DNA of 10,205 bases from Dehalococcoidia bacterium (GCA_012270625.1 JAAXHZ010000163.1:1-10205); one strand, 5' to 3'. Counted from the stretch's first letter, positions 1 through 6,770 are shown. Notes: generated by a model not told the origin, from the letters alone. A program made the numbers and translations.

Positions 1-750
1 ACCTACGCCGCCAACGATCCGGAGAATGGCGCTATTGACTGGATGCTGTCAGGAGAAGACGCTAGGGCCTTCTCAATAGACGAGGGCGCGCTGACATTCC
101 GGGCGGCGCCTGACTACGAGACCCCTGCGGACGCCAACGGGGACAACGTATATCTGGTGAGTGTCGAGGCGTCGGATGGAGTACACGCCAGCACGCTAGA
201 CGTCTCCGTAAGCGTCACAGACTTGGACGAATCTCCTACTCCCACATCGACACCCACTCCTGCGCCAACCCCGACAGCCACCGCTGCAATAACGCCTACA
301 GTGGCGCCCGCTCCGACAGCCACTCCCGTACCTGCGGCGACGCCCACGCGCACCGCGACACCTACAGCCGTGCCCGCGTCTCCAACACCCGAGTCCACGC
401 CCACACCAACTAAGACACCTGCGCCCGTTCCCACCCCCACTCTCACGCCTGCGCCAACACCGCCGAGTCCCTCGCCCATTCCTAGCAGAACGCCTACACC
501 GGCGCCGACCGCAACGCTGTCGCCCACGCCTATCCCGTCACCTGCTCCAGCAGCAGCGCCGGTTCCAACTGAGGCTCCAAGTGTCGTACAAGCGTTCCAG
601 CCAACACCACCTCCCCCTACTGAAACGCCAGCGACGCTCGTGGTTTCCACGGAAGGTGGAAGCGTCCCTGCATGGCTGATGCTGTCAATTACGTTCTGGG
701 CCATTCTGTCGACAGGCGTAGGGGTGTATGTATATCTGCGCCACCGTTAG
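1..750 (+). CDS. Cadherin-like surface protein with Pro/Thr-rich stalk and C-terminal membrane anchor (5' partial)
   Basis: The frame is open from base 1, so this is the C-terminal 249 residues of a longer protein. Residues 1-76 form a cadherin-type repeat: a DPENG calcium-loop-like start, then AFSIDEGALTF, PDYETP, VEASDG and a closing VTDLDE. Residues ~77-215 are low complexity, a (P/T/A)n stretch rich in PTPTP, PAPTP and TATP. The last ~30 residues are a hydrophobic span (WLMLSITFWAILSTGVGVYVY) ending in LRHR, which is a single-pass anchor with a short basic cytoplasmic tail. Together these suggest a surface-exposed adhesion or matrix-binding protein held away from the membrane on a proline/threonine stalk. 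Cadherin-like repeats usually bind calcium and mediate protein-protein or carbohydrate contacts, but the ligand cannot be read here. The upstream part, with more repeats and a signal peptide expected, lies outside the window. No clear terminator follows the stop. Confidence 0.85.
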   Translation, partial: TYAANDPENGAIDWMLSGEDARAFSIDEGALTFRAAPDYETPADANGDNVYLVSVEASDGVHASTLDVSVSVTDLDESPTPTSTPTPAPTPTATAAITPTVAPAPTATPVPAATPTRTATPTAVPASPTPESTPTPTKTPAPVPTPTLTPAPTPPSPSPIPSRTPTPAPTATLSPTPIPSPAPAAAPVPTEAPSVVQAFQPTPPPPTETPATLVVSTEGGSVPAWLMLSITFWAILSTGVGVYVYLRHR

Positions 751-798
751 ACATGTCCTAATCAAACATGACATTGACGAATCGGCTTGGGTCATAGT

Positions 799-807
799 TG
801 ATATAAA
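799..807 (+). promoter_or_regulatory. Possible extended -10 promoter upstream of the propeller gene
   Basis: TGATATAAA fits an extended -10 (TGnTATAAT with one mismatch). A TTGACG at 774-779 is 22 nt upstream of the -10, too far for a standard -35. It lies in the 166-nt gap before the PQQ-like gene, about 110 nt before its start. No other promoter stands out in that gap. Confidence 0.3.
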
Positions 808-916
808 CAGACCCTGATCCCGCCGTTCTCCCTTCTGGAAACCTCCCAAGAGTCCCGTGTAGTATTTTCTACAACACATGCGATGTCCGACACTCATCGT
901 CGCGCAATGACAAACA

Positions 917-1909
917 GTGAGGTCGTGTGAGTTGGTTCACCGTCCACAGCAGCTACTTTGGCGACATCCGACGTCCGACGTCGTGTCCTCGAGCCCAGCC
1001 ATCGCCGACGGACTGGTCTACGTCGGCTCCGAAGATGGCAGTCTCTCCGCCCTGGATGCCGAGACCGGCGAACCTCGCTGGACCCACAGCGCCGGCGACA
1101 AGATTTACTCATCGCCCCGCGTGACGGGCGGAGTCATCTACATCGGCTTCTGGGACGGCCACGTTTGCGCCCTCGACGCATCCACTGGTGAAGTCCGCTG
1201 GCGCACGCGGATAGGGGAGGGTGTATTCTCATCCCCGGCGGTTGTCAACGACATGGTCTTCATAGGATCCACGGATCATCATGTGTACGCCCTCGACCCA
1301 GTGACCGGCGAGATCATGTGGCGCACGCTGACCGGCGATTGGGTTATGTCGTCTCCGAGAGTAGCTGAAGGCATCGTGTACGTCGGCTCCAATGACGGCT
1401 TCCTGTACGCGCTCGACGCCTCACACGGCGCCGTCAAATGGCGAGCTGAGACGAACGGCGTCGTCTTCTCCTCACCCGCTGTCGCAGACGGAAAAGTGTT
1501 TGTAGGATCATGGGACGCCCATGTGTACGCCGTGGATACGGACACCGGCAGCGAGGCCTGGCTCCGCCGAACCGGAGACTGGGTGGTCTCCTCACCCGTC
1601 GTAACACAGGGAGTCGCATACGTCGGATCGAGAGATGGACACCTCTACGCTCTCGACGCATCCACTGGTGAAGTCCGCTGGCGACACGCGACCGGCGGCC
1701 GCGTCGAATCGTCACCGACCGTCACAGACGGCGTAGTGTACTTCGGTTCGTTCGATCACAGCTTATACGCCGTGGACGCCGCGACAGGGGAACTGCGGTG
1801 GAAGTATGCCACCGATGGCAGCGTCTCATCCTCGCCAAGAGTCGTTGACGACGTGGTGTACTTCGGATCCTCCGACGGGCATCTCTACGCCGTTAGCGCC
1901 TCGGTTTAG
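917..1909 (+). CDS. PQQ-like repeat, eight-bladed beta-propeller protein
   Basis: The protein has 330 residues and is almost entirely PQQ/quinoprotein-alcohol-dehydrogenase-like repeats. Each repeat is 40 codons of the form SSPxVxDGxVYVGSxDGxLYALDAxTGExxWR. Seven full units and one partial unit are visible, and the N-terminal strand (LLWRHPTSDVV) supplies the W-strand missing from the last unit, a velcro closure typical of propellers. No signal peptide or catalytic module is visible, so it may be a cytoplasmic binding scaffold (BamB or PQQ-dehydrogenase-like fold) rather than an enzyme. PQQ binding is not shown. GTG at 917 is the first in-frame start after a stop but has no ribosome-binding site. 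TTG at 932 has GAGGT eight bases upstream and may be the true start. The gene ends 11 nt before the end of the convergent S9 peptidase gene. Confidence 0.85.
   Translation: MRSCELVHRPQQLLWRHPTSDVVSSSPAIADGLVYVGSEDGSLSALDAETGEPRWTHSAGDKIYSSPRVTGGVIYIGFWDGHVCALDASTGEVRWRTRIGEGVFSSPAVVNDMVFIGSTDHHVYALDPVTGEIMWRTLTGDWVMSSPRVAEGIVYVGSNDGFLYALDASHGAVKWRAETNGVVFSSPAVADGKVFVGSWDAHVYAVDTDTGSEAWLRRTGDWVVSSPVVTQGVAYVGSRDGHLYALDASTGEVRWRHATGGRVESSPTVTDGVVYFGSFDHSLYAVDAATGELRWKYATDGSVSSSPRVVDDVVYFGSSDGHLYAVSASV
1172..1683 (+). repeat. Internal 120-bp blade repeats, including a 32-bp identical pair 480 bp apart
   Basis: The coding sequence repeats with a period of exactly 120 bp (40 codons). A 32-bp stretch encoding LDASTGEVRW is identical at 1172-1203 and 1652-1683, exactly four blades apart, including its silent positions. 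This suggests recent blade duplication or gene conversion. Confidence 0.8.
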
Positions 1910-1920
1910 AGTTGAGTTAC

Positions 1921-3855
1921 TCAAAGCCCCTCGATCTCTACTGGCTCTATCTCGTCGGCGACTTCGAACCCCAGTATCCGTGAGTAGAAGTACAGCTCAG
2001 CTTCAAGCGCCCTCTTGATGTTCTCAGACTTCCTGAACCCGTGCTGCTCTCCAGCGAATGGAAGATAGGCTACCGGCAGCCCCTTCTTCCGCAGAGCTTC
2101 CACCATCATCTCAGCCTGGTTGGGCAGCACCACACGGTCTTCGAGACCTTGGAGAAGTATGATCGGGCACGACAGCCGCTCAGTGTGATGTATTGGGGAC
2201 CTCTCGACGTACAGATCGCGACGCTCAGGATATGGTCCGATCATCGAGTCGAGATAGCGCGACTCGAACTTGTGAGTCTCATTGGCCAACGCCTCCAGAT
2301 CGCTCACGCCGTAGTAGCTTGCGCCGACCTTGAACACGTCTCTGAACGTCAGCGAAGCCAGGGTCGTGTAGCCGCCTGCGCTGCCTCCGCGCACCATCAG
2401 CCGTTCACCGTCCACTTCGCCCTCCTGGACCAGGTGCAGCGCGGCATTGATGCAGTCGTCTATATCCACTATTCCCCACTGGCCGTTCAGCCTGCGGCGG
2501 TACTCTGTGCCGTATCCCGTGCTGCCGCCGTAGTTCACGTCCACAACCGCGATGCCCCGACTGGTCCAGAACTGGTACGAGAGGTTGAACGATGTGGCTG
2601 CTGACCCTGTCGGCCCACCGTGGCTGACCACCAGCAGCAGCGGCCTCTCATTTTCCGGCCCGACAAAGTCGGCGTTCTTCGCAGCGTAGTAGTAGGCATG
2701 AGCGTTCTTCCCGCCGGACGTCTCGAACTCGATAGCGCGCGGTTCCGATATGTAACCGTCCGAGACTGGGATTGACCGCGACTCTCTCAGCGGCGTTATC
2801 TCGCCGGTATCCGGATTCATGGAGACCAGCGAGTCGGACAGGGAGGCCGAACCCGCCTCCAGCACCGCCTCACCAGGACGAGCCGCGATGTCACCCCGCG
2901 ACATCTCAGTGTACGGGGTCTCGATTGGGGTAAACTGCGTCGTCTGGGTATCGAGCGTTGCCAGCTTCCAGAATCCGTTCTCGACGTATTTGCAGACGAT
3001 GCGGTCTGCCGACTCGAACGCATACGTGCGCGTTCCGAGCGACCAGGCCGGTGCGCCGAACTCGGCCCGCATCGGCGCCATGGCCTCGATGTGACCACCC
3101 CGCCAGCGGTACAGGTTCCACCACCCGGTCCTGTCCGAAACAAAGTACAGCGTCCCATCCGGCGACCACTCCGGCTGGAACACCGACTCGCCCGGCTCTC
3201 CGGCGATCTTTCGACGCGCACCCAGAGTGCCGTCGTCTTCGAAATCTGCGACCCAGAGTTCGGTGCTGTCCCAGGGCATGTTCGGGTGGTCCCAAGACAG
3301 CCATGCAATCTGCGACCCGTTCGTACTGACTGACGGATACCCGTAGAAGTCGCTCCCGCTCACGAGGACATCGCCCTCTCCGTTCCCGTCCAGGTCGAGT
3401 CTGACGACTGTGTTGACCGCCTCTCGATCTGGATCGCGATGGTCTTCCCGAACGCAGACTAGACAGTTGCGACTGCCGTCTATCTTCCCGTCGCCGTAGC
3501 GCAGGTCCACGCCCTCAGGCGTGATCGGCTCAGGCTGTCCGCCGAGTTCCTGCCGATAGACGCGCTGGTCGGCAAAGTTGGAAAAGAAGACAACTCCGTC
3601 CTTGACCCAGAAGCACAGGCCGCCGTACTCGTGCACTCGTGTGCGAACGTTGTAAGGGTCTGGTGTCACATCCTGTGTGTTGCCCCCCTGAGTGCGTCGC
3701 ACTATCACGTTCCGCGCGTCCTCCTGCGGACGCATCTCCACCCAGTACACGTCGTCACCGTCTAACTGTACGGACCCGAGCGATACTGAGTCCTCAACGA
3801 TCATGTCCGTGGTTATAGGAGACTTCCATGATCCATACGGCGCTGTGGTTGGCAT
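1921..3855 (-). CDS. S9-family (prolyl oligopeptidase-type) serine peptidase
   Basis: The protein has 644 residues, normal for S9 acylaminoacyl/dipeptidyl-peptidase-like enzymes. Residues ~20-370 form a beta-propeller of WSPDGTLYFVSDR-type TolB/WD40-like repeats that would gate access to the active site. Residues ~390-640 form an alpha/beta-hydrolase domain. The oxyanion region is VVSHGGPTG. The nucleophile elbow is GGSAGG with Ser ~492, and the other triad members are Asp ~573 (GLEDRVV) and His ~605 (GEQHGF), so the triad is intact. The family hydrolyses short peptides, often after proline or from acylated N-termini. No signal peptide is visible, so cytoplasmic action in peptide turnover is likely. 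The ATG is preceded by GGGAG with eight bases of spacing, which supports the start. It is divergent from the crotonase gene and convergent with the propeller gene. Exact substrate preference cannot be read. Confidence 0.93.
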   Translation of the reverse strand: MPTTAPYGSWKSPITTDMIVEDSVSLGSVQLDGDDVYWVEMRPQEDARNVIVRRTQGGNTQDVTPDPYNVRTRVHEYGGLCFWVKDGVVFFSNFADQRVYRQELGGQPEPITPEGVDLRYGDGKIDGSRNCLVCVREDHRDPDREAVNTVVRLDLDGNGEGDVLVSGSDFYGYPSVSTNGSQIAWLSWDHPNMPWDSTELWVADFEDDGTLGARRKIAGEPGESVFQPEWSPDGTLYFVSDRTGWWNLYRWRGGHIEAMAPMRAEFGAPAWSLGTRTYAFESADRIVCKYVENGFWKLATLDTQTTQFTPIETPYTEMSRGDIAARPGEAVLEAGSASLSDSLVSMNPDTGEITPLRESRSIPVSDGYISEPRAIEFETSGGKNAHAYYYAAKNADFVGPENERPLLLVVSHGGPTGSAATSFNLSYQFWTSRGIAVVDVNYGGSTGYGTEYRRRLNGQWGIVDIDDCINAALHLVQEGEVDGERLMVRGGSAGGYTTLASLTFRDVFKVGASYYGVSDLEALANETHKFESRYLDSMIGPYPERRDLYVERSPIHHTERLSCPIILLQGLEDRVVLPNQAEMMVEALRKKGLPVAYLPFAGEQHGFRKSENIKRALEAELYFYSRILGFEVADEIEPVEIEGL

Positions 3856-3925
3856 GACTACGCTCCCGTCACTTTTCTAAACAACTCGCAGAATCTCTGC
3901 ACGTATTCTATCAACACGGGCACTG

Positions 3926-3931
3926 TATAAT
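3926..3931 (+). promoter_or_regulatory. Candidate -10 box for the crotonase-family gene
   Basis: A perfect TATAAT lies 32 nt upstream of the TTG start in the 108-bp divergent gap. No good -35 hexamer is seen 16-18 nt further upstream, so this rests on the -10 alone. Confidence 0.45.
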
Positions 3932-3963
3932 CGTACCCGATACACCACTGAGAGGACGCGAAA

Positions 3964-4737
3964 TTGTCCGAACCCCTCGTAATCCACGGCCTCCGCGAAG
4001 GCATCGCCGTCCTGACGCTCAACAATCCCACCCGGCGCAACGCTCTATCTTCAGCGATGATGGAAGAGTTGAGACAGTGCCTGATCGACGCCGGAGACTC
4101 ACCGGACGTGCGAGTCGTAGTCATCGCCGCGCGCGGCCCGGTGTTCAGTGCTGGACACGATCTCAGAGAGTTGGTGGCAGGCGACCTCGAGAACCAAACA
4201 CTCGTGTTCGCCCTCTGCACCGACCTCATGGAATCTATCCGGCTGCTCCCCAAGCCGGTGATCGCCAGCGTGCAGGGCCTCGCGACGGCCGCTGGATGCC
4301 AGCTTGTGGCGACCTGCGACCTCGCGGTTGCATCCGAGCAGGCTGCGTTTGCGACGCCCGGCGTGGACATTGGCCTCTTCTGTACGACCCCCGCGGTCGC
4401 CCTCGGCAGAACGGTGCCCGCCAAAGTCGCTATGGAGATGCTCCTGACTGGCGAACCTGTATCCGCTCGTGAAGCGTTGAAGTCCGGTCTGGTCAACCGC
4501 GTGGTACCAGGCGATGATCTCAGGGAGTCGACCCTGTCCCTGGCGCGCAAGGTGGCGTCAGCTCCCACCAGTACCGTCTCGATCGGCAAGTCCTCCTTCT
4601 ACCGCCAGATGTCCCTCGACCGACCTCACGCCTACCAGGTTGCCCAGAAAGTCATGGTGGACAACCTGCAGCACCCCGACGCCACCGAGGGCATCAGCGC
4701 CTTCCTGGAAAAGAGACGGCCTGAGTGGACCACGTAA
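3964..4737 (+). CDS. Enoyl-CoA hydratase/isomerase-family protein, ECHDC3-like
   Basis: The protein has 257 residues, full length for the crotonase family. Typical features are VLTLNNPTRRNALS near residues 16-29, the first oxyanion segment SAGHDLREL (62-70), the second oxyanion segment GLATAAGCQLVATCDLA (105-121), and the C-terminal FLEKRRPEW trimer/CoA region. The wording of 105-145 (ATAAGCQLVA, ATPGVDIGLFC) closely resembles animal ECHDC3 as I remember it. Both glutamates used by classical enoyl-CoA hydratase are absent: the GGGCEL position is Gln113, and the QPE position is Gly133. Hydration of enoyl-CoA is therefore unlikely, and another acyl-CoA reaction or a binding role is more plausible. 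The start is TTG at 3964, supported by AGAGGA about seven bases upstream and by protein alignment (SEPLVIHGL). The gene stands alone, divergent from the S9 peptidase. Confidence 0.9.
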   Translation: MSEPLVIHGLREGIAVLTLNNPTRRNALSSAMMEELRQCLIDAGDSPDVRVVVIAARGPVFSAGHDLRELVAGDLENQTLVFALCTDLMESIRLLPKPVIASVQGLATAAGCQLVATCDLAVASEQAAFATPGVDIGLFCTTPAVALGRTVPAKVAMEMLLTGEPVSAREALKSGLVNRVVPGDDLRESTLSLARKVASAPTSTVSIGKSSFYRQMSLDRPHAYQVAQKVMVDNLQHPDATEGISAFLEKRRPEWTT

Positions 4738-4761
4738 CCGCCGTGCCGTCCTTTTTCTAAG

Positions 4762-4841
4762 TTGACACCTCCACACCTCTATGATAACTTGGCCATGTAA
4801 CTATTGGCTTTTGACATAAGGGTCATTTATGCACCCATAAA
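4762..4841 (+). promoter_or_regulatory. Promoter region candidates for the selenoprotein gene
   Basis: Two perfect TTGACA hexamers lie in the 140-nt gap, at 4762-4767 and 4811-4816. The first has TAACTT 17 nt downstream. The second has CATAAA 19 nt downstream. Neither -10 is strong. The second overlaps a TGAC-N6-GTCA inverted repeat (4812-4825), and a perfect 11-bp palindrome TGGCTGAGCCA lies at 4844-4854, between promoter and ribosome-binding site. Regulator binding is possible but unproven. Confidence 0.35.
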
Positions 4842-4865
4842 CATGGCTGAGCCAAGCATTCTAAT

Positions 4866-4871
4866 AGGAGG
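4866..4871 (+). promoter_or_regulatory. Consensus ribosome-binding site of the selenoprotein gene
   Basis: AGGAGG, followed by TG, sits six bases before ATG 4878. It shows that translation begins 48 bases upstream of the in-frame TGA, so the TGA must be read through. The next in-frame ATG downstream of it (4953) is preceded by GCGGCCTGG and has no comparable site. Confidence 0.85.
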
Positions 4872-4877
4872 TGTCGA

Positions 4878-5165
4878 ATGGCTGGCGAAGGCAGAATGGA
4901 CGTCGAGATCATCTACTGCGTTCCTTGACAGTACCACGGAGTTGCGGCCTGGATGGTCAACGAGTTCGTGGCAGAAGGTGGTAAGGACATATCAATCGAG
5001 GTCAAGCCCGGCGTAGGCGGAGTGCTTCAGGTATTCGTCGACGGCGACAAGATCTACGACAAGGCAGAAGAGGGCGGGCAGACGCCTCACCTCAACCGCG
5101 TCAAGGAGCTGCGGGCAGTTGTCAGGAGCAGGCTGGATTCGTTGGTACCAGCCGACGACAACTAG
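4878..5165 (+). CDS. SelW/Rdx-family selenoprotein with in-frame UGA (selenocysteine) at codon 17
   Basis: Translating from ATG 4878 with TGA 4926-4928 read as selenocysteine gives 95 residues, the usual size for the SelW/SelT/SelH (Rdx) family. The N-terminus is MDVEIIYCVPUQYHGVAAWM (residues 7-26), a beta strand followed by CxxU with Cys14 and Sec17. The rest matches the family: a helix with AAWMVNEFV, then IEVKPGVGGVLQVFVDGDKIYDKAEEGG split across residues 41-70, then a C-terminal helix. This is the thioredoxin-like fold whose CxxU or CxxC pair acts in thiol redox reactions. AGGAGG at 4866-4871 with six bases of spacing is the best ribosome-binding site in the window and fixes the start upstream of the TGA. 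A caller that stops at TGA would start at Met26 (4953) and lose the active site. TGA is a stop in neighbouring genes, so general recoding is excluded. The gene is monocistronic and ends before a strong terminator. Confidence 0.9.
4934..4971 (+). promoter_or_regulatory. Candidate bacterial SECIS element
   Basis: A 38-nt hairpin begins five bases after the UGA and lies within the coding sequence. The lower stem is CCACGGA (4934-4940) with UUCGUGG (4965-4971), seven pairs including one G-U. The middle stem is GUUG (4941-4944) with CAAC (4958-4961), leaving a GAG bulge on the 3' side. The upper stem is GCC (4947-4949) with GGU (4955-4957). The apical loop is UGGAU (4950-4954), with G at its second position. 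The loop starts 21 bases after the UGA. Size, distance and loop G all fit what is known of bacterial SECIS elements bound by SelB. The structure was folded by eye, and a shorter alternative hairpin (4934-4952) exists. Confidence 0.7.
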
Positions 5166-5189
5166 AACAGCCTACCAAACATGAATCAG

Positions 5190-5225
5190 AGGCCCCGGCG
5201 CAAGAAGCCCGGGGCCTTTTCTTTT
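5190..5225 (+). terminator. Rho-independent terminator after the selenoprotein gene
   Basis: GGCCCCGG (5191-5198) pairs perfectly with CCGGGGCC (5209-5216) around a 10-base loop, with one more A-T pair below, followed by TTTTCTTTT (5217-5225). It ends plus-strand transcripts 25 bases after the stop. The opposite strand lacks a T-tract, so it would not work equally well for the convergent rimM operon. Confidence 0.92.
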
Positions 5226-5242
5226 GGCCGATTCCCCCACAT

Positions 5243-5848
5243 TCACCGTAGCCCCGGCGGCAGATGCACCGTCATGCGCCCGCCATCCACGTCCACGTCT
5301 AGCACGACCTCTCGAATGGCGGGAATCAGCAGGTCCGGCCCCGATTCGCCCCTGATGACGTAAACGTCATTGGCAGACGTATCGAGTATCTCCACAATGA
5401 CTCCGAGCGACTCACCCTCGTCACTGAACACCTGCATGTCGATCAGTTGGAAGTGGTAGTAGGTGTCTTTGGGCAGCGGCGCCAGATTGTCCTCTGGTAT
5501 GGTGAGCAGCGCGCCCCGCATGGAGTCTGCCTCCGTCCTGTTGGTCACACCTGACAGACGGATTACGTACACGCCGCGATTCGGTCTCGTGGATACCACC
5601 GTCTCGCGCTTGCCATCGATGTGAAGCTCTGAGCCTCGCGAAAACCGCTCAGGGAAGTCGGTCTGGGGTTGGACCTTGAGATCGCCACGCAGTCCCCAGG
5701 ATCCCGTAACGCGCCCAACGACGACATGGCCCTCCGGCGGCTCCTGGGTTCGCTTACGCGCGGCCTGACGACCGCGCTGCGACTTGGAGGCTGCCTTGCG
5801 CCGGGAGTGGCTGCCCGTCGGCCTCTTCGATCCGGAACCGGCAGGCAT
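5243..5848 (-). CDS. rimM: Ribosome maturation factor RimM with basic N-terminal extension
   Basis: The protein has 201 residues. RimM assists assembly of the 30S head domain by binding S19 and 16S rRNA precursors. The N-terminal RimM domain starts at residue ~41 (VVVGRVTGSWGLRGDLKV) and runs to ~120. The C-terminal PRC-barrel follows (YYHFQLIDMQVF, GVIVEILDTSANDVYVIRG, LLIPAIREVV, and a closing MTVHLPPGL). Residues 1-40 are an extra Arg/Lys/Ser-rich tail (SRRKAASKSQRGRQAARKR) not found in most RimM proteins. It may touch rRNA, or the true start may lie nearer residue 42. The ATG at 5848 is 11 bases after the khpA stop and has only a weak GAGA as ribosome-binding site, so coupling to khpA is likely. 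The usual next genes trmD and rplS do not follow. The operon ends here, facing the selenoprotein gene. Confidence 0.95.
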   Translation of the reverse strand: MPAGSGSKRPTGSHSRRKAASKSQRGRQAARKRTQEPPEGHVVVGRVTGSWGLRGDLKVQPQTDFPERFSRGSELHIDGKRETVVSTRPNRGVYVIRLSGVTNRTEADSMRGALLTIPEDNLAPLPKDTYYHFQLIDMQVFSDEGESLGVIVEILDTSANDVYVIRGESGPDLLIPAIREVVLDVDVDGGRMTVHLPPGLR

Positions 5849-5859
5849 GTATGGGATTC

Positions 5860-6090
5860 TCAGACTATCTCGAGCGTGGCTCGTGTGCCTTGCTTGACTG
5901 CCGCCACCCTGATGAGGTGTCTGATAGACTGCGCGACACGTCCTTGACGACCGATCACCTTGCCCTTGTCATCGGGCGCGACCTCGAGCCTGACGATTAT
6001 CCGCCCGTCTTCGTCCTCTTCTTCGGTAACCCTGACCTCGTCCGGCTGCGACGCAATCGCCTTCGCGATGAATTCGACTAGCTCTTTCAT
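5860..6090 (-). CDS. khpA: KH-domain RNA-binding protein KhpA
   Basis: The 76-residue single KH-domain protein is the typical length of KhpA (YlqC family). The RNA-binding GxxG loop is VIGRQG (G47 and G50) followed by [12 protein letters not shown]. The N-terminus [12 protein letters not shown] is the usual first helix. The family binds RNA, often as a heterodimer with KhpB/Jag, and affects small-RNA-linked regulation and cell-envelope growth. The start overlaps the rpsP stop by four bases (ATGA), showing translational coupling. The position between rpsP and rimM is the classic one in Gram-positive and Chloroflexota genomes. The stop is TGA. Confidence 0.95.
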   Translation of the reverse strand: MKELVEFIAKAIASQPDEVRVTEEEDEDGRIIVRLEVAPDDKGKVIGRQGRVAQSIRHLIRVAAVKQGTRATLEIV

Positions 6091-6350
6091 TCAGCTTCAG
6101 CCTTGACTCTTTCCAGTGTACCCAGCGTGTTCAGCAGTTGCCTGACGGCGTCCGACGGCTGAGCGCCCTGTCTGAGCCACTTCAGCGCCTTGTCCTCATC
6201 TATGACGACCGTCGGCGGCTCCGTCCTCGGGTTGTAGTGGCCCAGATAGTCCACAAACGCCCCGTTCCTGGCGGCCCTTGAGTCTGCTACGACCACTCGA
6301 TAGCTCGGTTGGTGCCTAGCCCCTGTTCTCCTGAGTCGAATCTTCAGCAT
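6087..6350 (-). CDS. rpsP: 30S ribosomal protein S16
   Basis: The 87-residue protein begins [20 protein letters not shown], continues [21 protein letters not shown] and then [20 protein letters not shown], the full S16 signature. It binds 16S rRNA early in 30S assembly. It is the first gene of rpsP-khpA-rimM. GAGAG about 8-12 bases upstream of the ATG can serve as ribosome-binding site. The 120-bp gap to rpsT upstream holds no promoter I can name with confidence, so readthrough from rpsT is possible. Confidence 0.97.
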   Translation of the reverse strand: MLKIRLRRTGARHQPSYRVVVADSRAARNGAFVDYLGHYNPRTEPPTVVIDEDKALKWLRQGAQPSDAVRQLLNTLGTLERVKAEAE

Positions 6351-6470
6351 CTAGTCCACTCTCAAAGTATGTTCTGTCTAAGCAATCGCTCTATTCAAAG
6401 TCAGCTGCGAATCCGTGCTGGCTGACAACCCCTCATCCAACGGGGACTCTGCCATCGCCCAGAGCTGCGA

Positions 6471-6728
6471 TTACTCGTTCTTGGCCCGGCTGAGCTGACT
6501 CATCAGACGCGACTTGCGCCTCGAGGCGTTGTTGGGATGCAGCGCGCCCTTGGCCGCTGCTTTGTCCAATGCGACCACGGCCCTGCGCACCGCCTGGTCC
6601 GCGCCCTTCACGTCACCGTCGTCGATGAGTCTTCGCGCGTCTCTTATGTGCGTCTTGGCCTGCGACCGCAGGGGCTGATTTCGCTCCCGCTTGCGCAACG
6701 ATGCTCGATCTGACTTGGCTGAGGGCAA
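6471..6728 (-). CDS. rpsT: 30S ribosomal protein S20
   Basis: The 85-residue protein is rich in Lys, Arg and Ala: PSAKSDRASLRKRERNQPLR, then a long helix DARRLIDDGD, then KGALHPNNASRRKSRLM near the C-terminus, as in the S20 family. It binds the 5' domain and helix 44 of 16S rRNA. The start is TTG (6728-6726 on the minus strand), preceded by GGAG about nine bases upstream. TTG starts are known for rpsT in some bacteria and can keep expression sensitive to initiation-factor levels. A candidate extended -10 lies 34-42 bases upstream. Confidence 0.93.
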   Translation of the reverse strand: MPSAKSDRASLRKRERNQPLRSQAKTHIRDARRLIDDGDVKGADQAVRRAVVALDKAAAKGALHPNNASRRKSRLMSQLSRAKNE

Positions 6729-6761
6729 TTTGCGCTACTCCGCTTCACAAATGTCCGAAGC

Positions 6762-6770
6762 ATTGTATCA
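6762..6770 (-). promoter_or_regulatory. Extended -10 promoter candidate for rpsT
   Basis: On the minus strand this reads TGATACAAT, an extended -10 (TGnTAnAAT). TTAGAA 19 nt further upstream is a poor -35, acceptable for an extended -10 promoter. It would place the transcript start about 25-30 bases before the TTG start codon. Confidence 0.5.

Noticed and set aside
114..704. 196-codon minus-strand open frame rich in Gly and Val
   Set aside because: It is antisense to the Pro/Thr-rich stalk. PT codon repeats read backwards give Gly/Val strings, and there is no family resemblance.
2041..2604. 187-codon plus-strand open frame
   Set aside because: It lies opposite the catalytic domain of the S9 peptidase and has no domain of its own.
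3858..4589. 243-codon minus-strand open frame
   Set aside because: It lies opposite the well-supported crotonase gene. Its Ser/Arg/Thr-rich translation has no recognisable domain.
4953..5165. Selenoprotein gene starting at Met26 after the TGA
   Set aside because: This start lacks a ribosome-binding site and removes the first strand and the CxxU motif, while the upstream ATG has a consensus site.
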